A stretch of 10,769 nucleotides of DNA. Source: Holophagales bacterium UBA2201 (GTDB lineage Bacteria > Acidobacteriota > Thermoanaerobaculia > UBA2201). Position numbers and translations under genes: made by a program. Positions 1 through 5,657 of the stretch are shown in pieces (position 1 is the first letter of the stretch; every line of letters starts with the position of its first letter). The notes under the pieces were generated by a model. That model was given only the letters and a program-made list of their open reading frames with translations. It did not search any database and was not told where the DNA came from. The stretch is taken from contig DCUZ01000022.1 of the NCBI GenBank assembly GCA_002327305.1, positions 1,693 through 12,461 of the forward strand. Reading direction: 5' to 3'.

Positions 1-2014
1 GGAGCGGCTCGGGTTCGGGGAGCGGTTCGGGTTCGGGGAGTGGTTCGGGTTCCGGAAGCGGTTCGGGTTCCGGAATGGAGGGGGGCTCCTCCATCTCGAG
101 CAACGCGGGCTCGGCAACGGGCTCCCCGGGGATAGCGGCGGGCTCTTCCTCGAAATCAAGGACCGGCTCGGGCTCGGGAAGGAGGGCTTCATCCGCCTCG
201 ATCTCCATGTCCAGCTCCAGGGCCGCGGCGCCGCCCATCTCCAGGTCCAACTCCTCGTCCGCCGCCGTCGCGGTGAGGCCGGGGACCGTCTCTTCGGTGA
301 ACTGGGACGGGGCCGGCTCCATGTCCACCGAAACGAGGGTGTCGGTGGCGATGGACGATTCGGGGAGGGGGGCGGGCCCCCCCTCCTCCAGGGAGATCCC
401 CTGAAGGAGCAGTTGTTCCTTGAGGTTTTCCTCGCGGTCGGCCAGACCGCGGGCGGCGTAGAGCCGCACCAGGGCGTGCCCCACCTGTTCCGCCTCGTCC
501 GCGCGGTTCTCCTCGAGGAAGATCTGGAGGAGCTTCTCGAGCGAAGGGATGTAGCGGGGGACGCGCTCCAGGATGGTCTGGAGGCCCTGGATGGCCTTGT
601 CGGTCAGGTTGTACTTGGTGAAGACGTCAATCTCCACCATGTGCTCGTTGATGTAATCCCGCAGGTCGACGGGGAGGTCCTCCTCCAGCAGGATGGCCTC
701 GGGCTCGAGCGCCGAGGGGCGCTCGGAGGGGGCCGAGGAGAACTCGGCGGCCTCAGGCATGGGAATGTCGATCTCCGGCAGTTCCTCGATCTCCTCGGCC
801 GCCACCTCGGGGCGGCTGATGTCCTGCAAAGAGACCCGCTTGCCCATCTTCTGCTTGATGAAGGCCAGCTTCTCGCGGTGCTGATGGTTTTCCGGTTCGA
901 GCTGGATGAGGCGCTCCAGGGTCTCGCCGGCCTCCTCGAACCGCTTGTAGTGGCTGTAGGCGTCCACCAGCATGGAGAGGGCCTGGCAGAGATGGGTCTC
1001 CTGCTTCATTTTTTCGTTGAACTCCACCACCTTCAGCAGAGTGGCGATGTGGACGGGGTCGCGCTTGAGGATCCGGTAGCAGATGGCGAGCGCGCGCTGG
1101 GGGTCCCCGCCGTCGAAGGCGACGCCGGCGGCCCCTTGAAAGGCGACGACGGCGTCCTCGGCGCGCCCCATCCCCTGCAGGACCTCGCCCTTGATCTCGT
1201 GAAGGCGGGGGTTGCCGGGGTCCTTGCGCAGGCCCATGGCCACGGCGTCGAGGGCGCTCTGCGCGGCGCTGGTCAACTGGTAGGCCTGGGCGAGGAGGAC
1301 GAAGACCTCGGAGTCCCCCGACTGCACCGCGTTGGTGGATTCCAGGAGCTTGACCACGTCCACCGCCCGCCCGTCGTTCAGAAGGGAGCCCGCGAGGTCC
1401 TTGACCATCGCGATGTTGCGCGGGTCCAGTTTCAAGGCGCGCTGGTAGACCTGGATGGCCTCCTGGATGTGCCCTTTCCCCACCAGCATCTGCCCGATGG
1501 ACTGGAACTCGGCCACCGCCTCCTGCGTGTGGCCGTTCTGGTTCAGCAGTTCGGCCAGCTTGCCCCGCATGGCGATGTTGTCGGGGTCCATGGCCACGAT
1601 CTTGCGGTAGATCTCCAGCGACTGCGCCGTCTGCCCCTGGCGGTTGTGGAAATCGGCCAGGTACTGGTAATGGCTGGCCGCCTCGGAGTTCATCCCCTGC
1701 TTGGAGTAGAGTTCGCCCAGCTTCTCGTACACCTCCAGGAGGGAGGGGTCGAGCTTGTTGATCTTCTTGAGGATGGCGATGGACTTGAGATAGAAGCCGT
1801 CCTCGGCCCAGAAGCGGGCGATGTCGTAGAAATACTTGGTCGCTTCCTTGATGCGGTTGATCCGGACGTACAGGTCGCCCACCCGGTTGAGGATGTTGGT
1901 GTCGTTGGGGTTGTCCTCGACCAGCTTGACGTACTCCTTGATGGCCGCCTCGATCTTCCCCTTGGCGACCAGCTTTTCGGCGTTCTGGACGATCTGGTCC
2001 CGCTTGACGGCCAT
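1..2014 (-). CDS. Large TPR-repeat protein with acidic Pro/Glu tail (partial, runs off left edge)
   Basis: 671 residues are visible from the ATG at 2014 and no stop is reached, so the C-terminus is missing. Residues about 8-390 are a run of tetratricopeptide-like helix pairs, with motifs such as AEKLVAKGKIEAAIKEY and LGELYSKQGMNSEAASHYQ. An acidic linker (about 400-450) follows, then a second helical segment (about 455-535) and a long acidic, Pro/Glu-rich and probably disordered tail from about 540. The tail ends at the window edge in four PEPEPL hexapeptides (648-671). TPR arrays are protein-protein interaction scaffolds. No catalytic domain, signal peptide or membrane segment is visible, so the protein is probably cytoplasmic, partner unknown. 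The start lies 7 nt after the rplS stop, with a GAGGTG-type ribosome site inside the end of rplS, so the two are probably co-transcribed and translationally coupled. Confident as a TPR protein; specific function not recognised. Confidence 0.9.
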   Translation of the reverse strand, partial: MAVKRDQIVQNAEKLVAKGKIEAAIKEYVKLVEDNPNDTNILNRVGDLYVRINRIKEATKYFYDIARFWAEDGFYLKSIAILKKINKLDPSLLEVYEKLGELYSKQGMNSEAASHYQYLADFHNRQGQTAQSLEIYRKIVAMDPDNIAMRGKLAELLNQNGHTQEAVAEFQSIGQMLVGKGHIQEAIQVYQRALKLDPRNIAMVKDLAGSLLNDGRAVDVVKLLESTNAVQSGDSEVFVLLAQAYQLTSAAQSALDAVAMGLRKDPGNPRLHEIKGEVLQGMGRAEDAVVAFQGAAGVAFDGGDPQRALAICYRILKRDPVHIATLLKVVEFNEKMKQETHLCQALSMLVDAYSHYKRFEEAGETLERLIQLEPENHQHREKLAFIKQKMGKRVSLQDISRPEVAAEEIEELPEIDIPMPEAAEFSSAPSERPSALEPEAILLEEDLPVDLRDYINEHMVEIDVFTKYNLTDKAIQGLQTILERVPRYIPSLEKLLQIFLEENRADEAEQVGHALVRLYAARGLADREENLKEQLLLQGISLEEGGPAPLPESSIATDTLVSVDMEPAPSQFTEETVPGLTATAADEELDLEMGGAAALELDMEIEADEALLPEPEPVLDFEEEPAAIPGEPVAEPALLEMEEPPSIPEPEPLPEPEPLPEPEPLPEPEPL
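2..73 (-). repeat. Four tandem 18-bp units encoding PEPEPL
   Basis: Read on the minus strand, four consecutive 18-bp units each encode Pro-Glu-Pro-Glu-Pro-Leu and differ only at synonymous third positions (CCG/CCC/CCA, GAA/GAG, CTT/CTC). The array reaches the window edge and may continue. It lies in frame within the acidic tail of the TPR protein, so changes in copy number would lengthen or shorten the tail without a frameshift. Confidence 0.9.
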
Positions 2015-2021
2015 GGACGGG

Positions 2022-2336
2022 CTACTTCACCTCTTCGATGCGCGAGGCCTTGCCCCTCAGGTTGCGCAAATAGTAGAGTTTGGCCCGGCGGACCTTGCCG
2101 ATCTTGACCACGTCCACGGAGGCCACGGCGGGGCTCTCGAACGGGAACACCCGCTCCACCCCGATCCCCGAACTCATCTTGCGCACCGTGAAGGAACGGT
2201 GTGTGCCGTTGGAGTGCTTGGCGATGACGACACCCTCGAAGATCTGGATGCGCTCCTTGTCGCCCTCCTTCACCACCACGTGAACCTTGACCGTGTCCCC
2301 GGACTTGAAGCGCGGAATATTCTTCTGCGGAAGCAT
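2022..2336 (-). CDS. rplS: 50S ribosomal protein L19
   Basis: The 104-residue protein is L19 along its whole length: IPRFKSGDTVKVHVVVKEGD near the N-terminus, IQIFEGVVIA, FTVRKMSSGIGVERVFP, and the family signature VRRAKLYYLRNLRGKASRI at the C-terminus. L19 sits at the 30S-50S interface of the ribosome. It is slightly shorter than the common ~115 residues because the basic C-terminal extension is reduced to EEVK. The ATG at 2336 was chosen because an AGGAGG ribosome site (2342-2347) lies 5 nt upstream and because upstream in-frame codons would overlap the promoter at 2368-2397. In many bacteria rplS ends the rpsP-rimM-trmD-rplS operon; here a divergent SWIB gene lies upstream, so rplS has its own promoter and leads a two-gene unit with the TPR gene. 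Confidence 0.97.
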   Translation of the reverse strand: MLPQKNIPRFKSGDTVKVHVVVKEGDKERIQIFEGVVIAKHSNGTHRSFTVRKMSSGIGVERVFPFESPAVASVDVVKIGKVRRAKLYYLRNLRGKASRIEEVK

Positions 2337-2367
2337 GGCTCCCTCCTCGAATAGATAGGATCGGGAT

Positions 2368-2397
2368 ATTATACCGCATCTCCCCCCCGCCTGGCAA
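2368..2397 (-). promoter_or_regulatory. Predicted sigma70-type promoter for rplS and the TPR gene
   Basis: On the minus strand a TTGCCA -35 box (2392-2397) and a perfect TATAAT -10 box (2368-2373) are separated by 18 bp. Transcription would start near 2361, leaving a leader of about 25 nt that carries the rplS ribosome site. The leader is too short for an elaborate attenuator. Confidence 0.75.
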
Positions 2398-2439
2398 GGG
2401 TATCCGGACCCTAACTGTTTGGGAATGTGGGGCATCGGA

Positions 2440-2520
2440 GGGCGCCGCCCGGCCTCGAGGCGGCGGGGGGGGCCGGGGCCGGCGCCCCGGAGGGCGCCCC
2501 CGGAGGCCTTCGGGGAAGAA
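2440..2520. other. GC-rich palindromic stretch between divergent promoters
   Basis: The gap between the rplS and SWIB promoters is almost pure G/C and holds several overlapping inverted repeats. These include CCGGGGC/GCCCCGG around a 4-nt centre (2473-2490), GGCGCC/GGCGCC (about 2481-2498), and CCCCGGAGG abutting CCTTCGGGG (about 2498-2515). It lies upstream of both predicted transcription starts, so it is unlikely to act as RNA. It could be a protein binding region or just GC-rich spacer. No coding potential is convincing. Confidence 0.4.
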
Positions 2521-2524
2521 AAAG

Positions 2525-2553
2525 TTGCAAATCACCCCGTCTTGATGTATCGT
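2525..2553 (+). promoter_or_regulatory. Predicted promoter for the SWIB gene
   Basis: TTGCAA (2525-2530) and TATCGT (2548-2553) are spaced by 17 bp, close to the sigma70 consensus, within a locally AT-richer stretch that contrasts with its surroundings. Transcription would start near 2560, giving a leader of about 45 nt that ends in a strong AGGAGG ribosome site (2596-2601) just before the ATG at 2607. Confidence 0.55.
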
Positions 2554-2606
2554 AATGGCGACCGCCCCCGGGCGGAATTAAATCTATCCTTCGGGAGGAG
2601 GAAACC

Positions 2607-2966
2607 ATGCCGGTGAAGAAAGCAGTGAAGAAGGTCGCCAAGAAGCCCGTGAAGAAGGCCGCGCCCAAGAAGGCCGCCGTGAAGAAGGCCGCGCCCAAGA
2701 AGGTCGCCAAGAAGCGGACGCCCAACGCCGCCTTCATGGCAGCCAAACAGCCCTCCGAGGCGCTGTCCAAGATCGTGGGCTCCAAGCCCCTGCCGCGGAC
2801 CGAGATCACCAAGAAGCTCTGGGCCTACATCAAAAAGAACAATCTTCAGGACGCCAAGGTGAGACGGAACATCAATGCCGACGCCAATCTGCTGCCGATC
2901 TTCGGCGGCAAGAAGCAGGTCTCGATGTTCGACATGACCAAGCTCGTCAACAAGCACATCAAGTAG
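2607..2966 (+). CDS. SWIB/MDM2-domain protein with histone-H1-like Lys/Ala tail
   Basis: The 119-residue protein has two parts. Residues 1-37 are a low-complexity basic tail of KK, VKK and AAPKK repeats, like the C-terminal tail of histone H1 and like bacterial H1-type and AlgP-like proteins. Residues about 42-119 are a full SWIB domain: SKPLPRTEITKKLWAYIKKN, then RRNINAD and FGGKKQVSMFDMTKLVNKHI. SWIB domains occur in eukaryotic SWI/SNF subunits and as small stand-alone proteins in chlamydiae and some other bacteria. The lysine tail predicts non-specific nucleic acid binding, so a nucleoid-associated role is the best inference; no bacterial mechanism is assumed. A strong ribosome site (AGGAGG, 5 nt spacing) and its own promoter suggest good expression. 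It is a single-gene unit, divergent from rplS and followed by a hairpin. Confidence 0.93.
   Translation: MPVKKAVKKVAKKPVKKAAPKKAAVKKAAPKKVAKKRTPNAAFMAAKQPSEALSKIVGSKPLPRTEITKKLWAYIKKNNLQDAKVRRNINADANLLPIFGGKKQVSMFDMTKLVNKHIK
2649..2708 (+). repeat. 30-bp tandem duplication in the basic tail of the SWIB gene
   Basis: Two adjacent 30-bp units (2649-2678 and 2679-2708) are identical except for one base near the end (ggccgcc versus ggtcgcc). Each encodes a ten-residue VKKAAPKK(A/V)A block. The near identity at third positions points to recent duplication rather than only selection for a basic composition. Confidence 0.85.
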
Positions 2967-2988
2967 TCCCTGAAGCGGTGACGTTCCG

Positions 2989-3019
2989 GCGGCCGGGAGA
3001 GCGTGGCTCTTCCGGCCGC
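2989..3019. terminator. Hairpin terminator between convergent genes
   Basis: The arms 2989-3002 and 3006-3019 pair over 14 bp with a single G-U wobble around a 3-nt loop (GTG). It lies in the 68-bp gap between the SWIB stop and the end of the LipM/LplA-like gene, where a bidirectional terminator is expected. There is no clear T-run on either strand, so its efficiency as an intrinsic terminator is uncertain; it may instead protect 3' ends. Confidence 0.55.
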
Positions 3020-3034
3020 TTGGCATCTCTGCCG

Positions 3035-3817
3035 CTAACGGGGGGGCTCGGGGGATCGGATCCGGAAGCGCTCCGCCTCCTCCCGCACCCCGTTCCACTC
3101 CGCCTCCGTCAAGTCAACCGGCTCCAGCATGCCCGTGTCGAACCGGCGGGCGAACCCGCCCTCGAGGGCGTGGACGATCGCGTCCCATGAAGGGAGGGGG
3201 CGGAGGGCGTCGGACAGGCCGGCGACGGGAAAGAAGGCCTTCTCCCTCTGCGCTCCGCGCTGGAGCGCCTCTTCGGTTCCGATCAGAATGGAGCCGTGCT
3301 GGAGGAACCCGGGCCCCTCCACCGCCATGGCGGATCCGATCATCTTCCTGCCGTCCAAAACGATCTCCCCGGGAGCGGGGGTGGCGAAGCAGGGGAGGGG
3401 GTTGCGCGGCGAGGGGAGGGGGCCGCCGGCGGCGGCGTGGAGCCGGACCCCGACGCCGAGGGAGGCCAGGCCGTCCCGCAGGGCCTCGCAGATGGCTTTG
3501 TAGGTCTCCTGCACTCCCCTGGGAAAACCCTCCCTGCCGAACAGCCCGGTGACCCCGTAGGTCAGTTCCATGTGATGCAGGACCGCCCGCCCGCCCGTGG
3601 GGCGGCGGACGACGGCGATCCCGTGGGCCGAGCAGAAGGGGAAATCAACCACGGTCTCCGCCTCCTGGGAGCGGCCGAGCGAGAGGGTGGGGCGGGTCCA
3701 GAGATAGAACCGCAGATGGGGGCCGGCGCCCTCCAGGGTCCTCCGCAGGAGCCGCGCGTCGAGAGCCATGTTGACCGCCCCCGGGAGGACCAGGAACGGC
3801 GGGCACAGCCAGGGCAT
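3035..3817 (-). CDS. Lipoate-protein ligase A / LipM-type octanoyltransferase family protein
   Basis: The 260-residue protein belongs to the BPL_LplA_LipB fold. Visible motifs are AVNMALDARLL near the N-terminus, the substrate-pocket motif RRPTGGRAVLHHMELTYGV (71-89), CFATPAPGEIVLDGRKMIGSA (from 143, with Lys158 in the conserved GRKxxGSA motif) and FLQHGSILIG. The Cys143-Phe pair followed by a GE(I/L)V segment matches the position of the catalytic cysteine of LipM-type octanoyl-ACP:GcvH transferases. This favours octanoyl transfer in lipoate synthesis over ATP-dependent lipoate scavenging, though LplA cannot be excluded from sequence alone. It is cytoplasmic, and its expected substrates are lipoyl domains such as GcvH or 2-oxoacid dehydrogenase E2. 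The ATG at 3817 lies 7 nt after the bactofilin stop and has no clear ribosome site, suggesting translational coupling. Confidence 0.88.
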   Translation of the reverse strand: MPWLCPPFLVLPGAVNMALDARLLRRTLEGAGPHLRFYLWTRPTLSLGRSQEAETVVDFPFCSAHGIAVVRRPTGGRAVLHHMELTYGVTGLFGREGFPRGVQETYKAICEALRDGLASLGVGVRLHAAAGGPLPSPRNPLPCFATPAPGEIVLDGRKMIGSAMAVEGPGFLQHGSILIGTEEALQRGAQREKAFFPVAGLSDALRPLPSWDAIVHALEGGFARRFDTGMLEPVDLTEAEWNGVREEAERFRIRSPEPPR

Positions 3818-3824
3818 GGCGGAA

Positions 3825-4268
3825 TTACGACTGTTGCTTGGGCGGGGCGTCGGGGCGGCCCGAATCGCGGGTGCGCATGTCCACGCTCCCTTTGAACTGC
3901 GCCCCCTCCTGGATGATCACTTTGGGAGAGGTGATGTTCCCCTCCAGTTGGGCCGTGGCATGCAGTTCCACCGATTCGTCCCCGGTGAGGTTGCCGATCA
4001 CCTTGCCCGAGATCAGGACCCGCTTGGCGCGCACGTCGGCCTTGACCAGGCCGGAGGGGGCCACGGTGAACTGCCCCTTGACGTCCACCTTGCCCTCCAA
4101 CCGCCCTTCCACCTGGATGTCGTCGGTCCCCTGGAGGTCGCCGACGAACACCGCTTCGGGGGAAAGGGTGGTCATGCCCTTGCGTCCGGGCATTCCGGGG
4201 CGGGCGCCCGCGGCGGGCGCGACCGGCTTAACCGGCTGGGGTTCCTCTTTTTTTCCAAGCAGGCCCAT
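3825..4268 (-). CDS. Bactofilin family polymer-forming protein
   Basis: The 147-residue protein has a bactofilin (DUF583) core at about 33-130, a ladder of short beta-strands with regularly spaced small and hydrophobic residues: AVFVGDLQGTDDIQVEGRLEG, GQFTVAPSGLVKADVRAK, VLISGKVIGNLTGDESVEL, AQLEGNITSPKVIIQEGAQF. Disordered Pro/Ala-rich N- and Pro-rich C-terminal tails flank it, as is usual. Bactofilins self-assemble without nucleotide into filaments that scaffold cell shape, polarity or envelope synthesis. The short N-terminus MGLLGKK could be a membrane-contact segment, which is inference. The ATG at 4268 was chosen because GAGGAG lies about 7 nt upstream; the longer frame would overlap the tRNA gene. 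It sits between tRNA-Gly, 21 nt upstream, and the LipM/LplA-like gene, all on one strand. Confidence 0.93.
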   Translation of the reverse strand: MGLLGKKEEPQPVKPVAPAAGARPGMPGRKGMTTLSPEAVFVGDLQGTDDIQVEGRLEGKVDVKGQFTVAPSGLVKADVRAKRVLISGKVIGNLTGDESVELHATAQLEGNITSPKVIIQEGAQFKGSVDMRTRDSGRPDAPPKQQS

Positions 4269-4289
4269 CGTGTGCTCCTCGGGAAGGGA

Positions 4290-4365
4290 TGGAGCGGGCA
4301 ACGGGGATCGAACCCGCGACACCGAGCTTGGGAAGCTCGTACTCTACCAGCTGAGCTATGCCCGC
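4290..4365 (-). tRNA. tRNA-Gly (anticodon CCC), 3' CCA encoded
   Basis: A complete 76-nt cloverleaf reads on the minus strand. The acceptor stem GCGGGCA pairs with TGCCCGC, and the D arm is GCTC-AGCTGGTA-GAGT with one G-U pair. The anticodon stem CGAGC/GCTCG carries the loop TTCCCAA, giving anticodon CCC. The T arm is GCGGG-TTCGATC-CCCGT. The discriminator is U73, the usual glycine identity base, followed by a genomically encoded CCA. It decodes GGG, a frequent codon here. It starts about 10 bp after a near-consensus promoter and is followed at 21 nt by the bactofilin start with no terminator between, so it is probably cut out of a tRNA-mRNA transcript. Confidence 0.97.
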
Positions 4366-4375
4366 AACGCCGGCT

Positions 4376-4404
4376 ATTGTAGTCAAAAGCGTCCGGGATG
4401 TCAA
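4376..4404 (-). promoter_or_regulatory. Near-consensus sigma70 promoter for tRNA-Gly and downstream genes
   Basis: On the minus strand a perfect TTGACA -35 box (4399-4404) and a TACAAT -10 box (4376-4381) are separated by the optimal 17 bp. The first tRNA base follows the -10 box by 10 nt, so initiation would fall within a few bases of the tRNA 5' end. The -35 box contains the TGA stop codon of the upstream MFS gene. No terminator separates the tRNA from the bactofilin, so this promoter probably also feeds the bactofilin and LipM/LplA-like genes. Confidence 0.85.
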
Positions 4405-5576
4405 ACGCTCGTGGACGGACGCTTCCGGCCGGAGACCAGCATCCGGAGGAGGGGGAGGGAGGCGAGTTGGAGGGAGATGGAGAAGAGGGCCAGGGCCGGA
4501 AGGGAGAGGCCGTAGAGCATCCCCATGATGGCGGTCCCGGCAAACCACGCGGTGCCATAGAGGCCGTTGAAGAGGCCGTAGGCCGCGCCCCGCTTCCCCG
4601 CGGGGACCAGATCGGCCACCGCGGCCCGCATGATGGTCTCGTGGGCCCCCATGGCGGCGCCCCAGAGGACGACGCCGGCCGTCGCGGCGGCGAAGGAATG
4701 GGAGAAGGCCAGGGGGGCGATGGGCAGGGATAGGAGGGGGATGGCCAGCAGGGTGTTCCACCCGTGCCGGTCGTAGAGGCGCCCGACGACCAGCGCCGCG
4801 AGGGCGTCCACCCCCATGGCGACGGCGAAGAGGATGGGGATCCGGGCGTCGGGCATCAGCGCCGTCGCTTTCCAATGGTAGGCGATGAGCTGGAAATGGG
4901 CGAAGCCGGCCACGGAAACGGCGACGAACGCCAGGTAGATTCGGAAGGGGCGTGCACGGGCGCCTTCCGGTTCCGACCGCGGGAGGGGGGGCTCCAGGTC
5001 CTGCGGCGACGGATAGAGGAAACGGGCCGCGACCAGGACCGTCAGGGCCAGCAGGGCGGGGACGGCGAGAATGGCGAACCCGTCGCGGTAGTCCCCGCGG
5101 GAGGCCAGGACGGCGGCCACGATGAGCGGTCCGGTCATCGCCCCGATCTGGTCCATGGCCTCGTGGAACCCAAACCCTTTGCCCCTCCCCGTCGCCGTGG
5201 CGGCATGGGAGAGCAGGACGTCCTTGGCGGGAGAGCGGATCGCCTTGCCGATCCGCTCCGCCACCATCAGCGCCGCGGCGGCCGGCCAGTTCCCCGCCAG
5301 GGCCAGGAGCGGGATGGCCAGGAGATTGACGGCATATCCGAGGATGGTCAGCGTCCAATAGCGTCCCGTCCGGTCGGACAGGTAGCCGAAGAGGACCCGC
5401 AAACCGTATCCCGCCAGTTCGCCGAGGCCCGCCACGATCCCCGTGGCGGCGGCCCCGGCCCCCAGGACGGCCAGGAAGGGCCCCATGACGCTCCGGGCCC
5501 CTTCGTAGGTCATATCGGCGAAGAGGGAGACGAACCCCAGGAGGATGATGAACTTCCAGGCCTTGCGCGCGCTCAT
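4401..5576 (-). CDS. Major facilitator superfamily (MFS) transporter
   Basis: The 391-residue protein has the hydrophobic pattern of about 12 membrane helices in two halves, joined by a charged central loop (PLPRSEPEGARARP). The family A-motif is visible between helices 2 and 3 as GYLSDRTGRYW, with related text in the second half (GRLYDRHGW). The segment ERIGKAIRSPAKDVLLSHA is shared by a group of poorly characterised prokaryotic MFS proteins. It should act as an inner-membrane secondary transporter, probably proton-coupled; the substrate cannot be told from sequence. The start MSARKAWKF has only a weak ribosome site. It is divergent from the lipid-transport operon, with an 81-bp gap, and its stop codon is embedded in the tRNA-Gly promoter, so it may read through into the tRNA-bactofilin unit. 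Confidence 0.9.
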   Translation of the reverse strand: MSARKAWKFIILLGFVSLFADMTYEGARSVMGPFLAVLGAGAAATGIVAGLGELAGYGLRVLFGYLSDRTGRYWTLTILGYAVNLLAIPLLALAGNWPAAAALMVAERIGKAIRSPAKDVLLSHAATATGRGKGFGFHEAMDQIGAMTGPLIVAAVLASRGDYRDGFAILAVPALLALTVLVAARFLYPSPQDLEPPLPRSEPEGARARPFRIYLAFVAVSVAGFAHFQLIAYHWKATALMPDARIPILFAVAMGVDALAALVVGRLYDRHGWNTLLAIPLLSLPIAPLAFSHSFAAATAGVVLWGAAMGAHETIMRAAVADLVPAGKRGAAYGLFNGLYGTAWFAGTAIMGMLYGLSLPALALFSISLQLASLPLLRMLVSGRKRPSTSV

Positions 5577-5641
5577 GCTCGATTACGACAACCCGCCGCC
5601 CGGGCCGTTCATTCCGGCGGGGCCGCCGCGGGCCCATCTGC

Positions 5642-5647
5642 TATACT
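5642..5647 (+). promoter_or_regulatory. Possible -10 element ahead of the MlaE-type gene
   Basis: TATACT lies 10 bp before the ATG at 5658 in the 81-bp divergent gap. There is no recognisable -35 box at the right distance (that stretch is G/C only). If used, transcription would start only a few bases before the ATG and give a nearly leaderless mRNA; alternatively the real start codon lies further downstream. The complementary strand of the same element reads GTATAG and could serve the MFS gene. Confidence 0.35.
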
Positions 5648-5657
5648 TTCCCTGGAC

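Noticed and set aside
75..404. A Ser/Gly-rich plus-strand frame that looks like a low-complexity secreted protein
   Set aside because: It is the antisense reading of the acidic Pro/Glu tail of the TPR protein; the Ser-rich text is produced by the complement of GAG/GAA and CCG codons.
413..2107. A 564-codon open frame on the plus strand opposite the TPR gene
   Set aside because: It is antisense to clear TPR coding sequence; its composition (Leu, Val, Gly, Asp, His rich with no domain) is what GC-rich codons give on the complementary strand.
2337..2435. Longer N-terminus for L19 starting at 2435
   Set aside because: It would cover the predicted promoter and ribosome site, and the extra 33 residues do not resemble L19.
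4269..4322. Longer N-terminus for bactofilin starting at 4322
   Set aside because: It would run through the tRNA-Gly gene; the ATG at 4268 has a proper ribosome site and begins with a typical bactofilin N-terminus.
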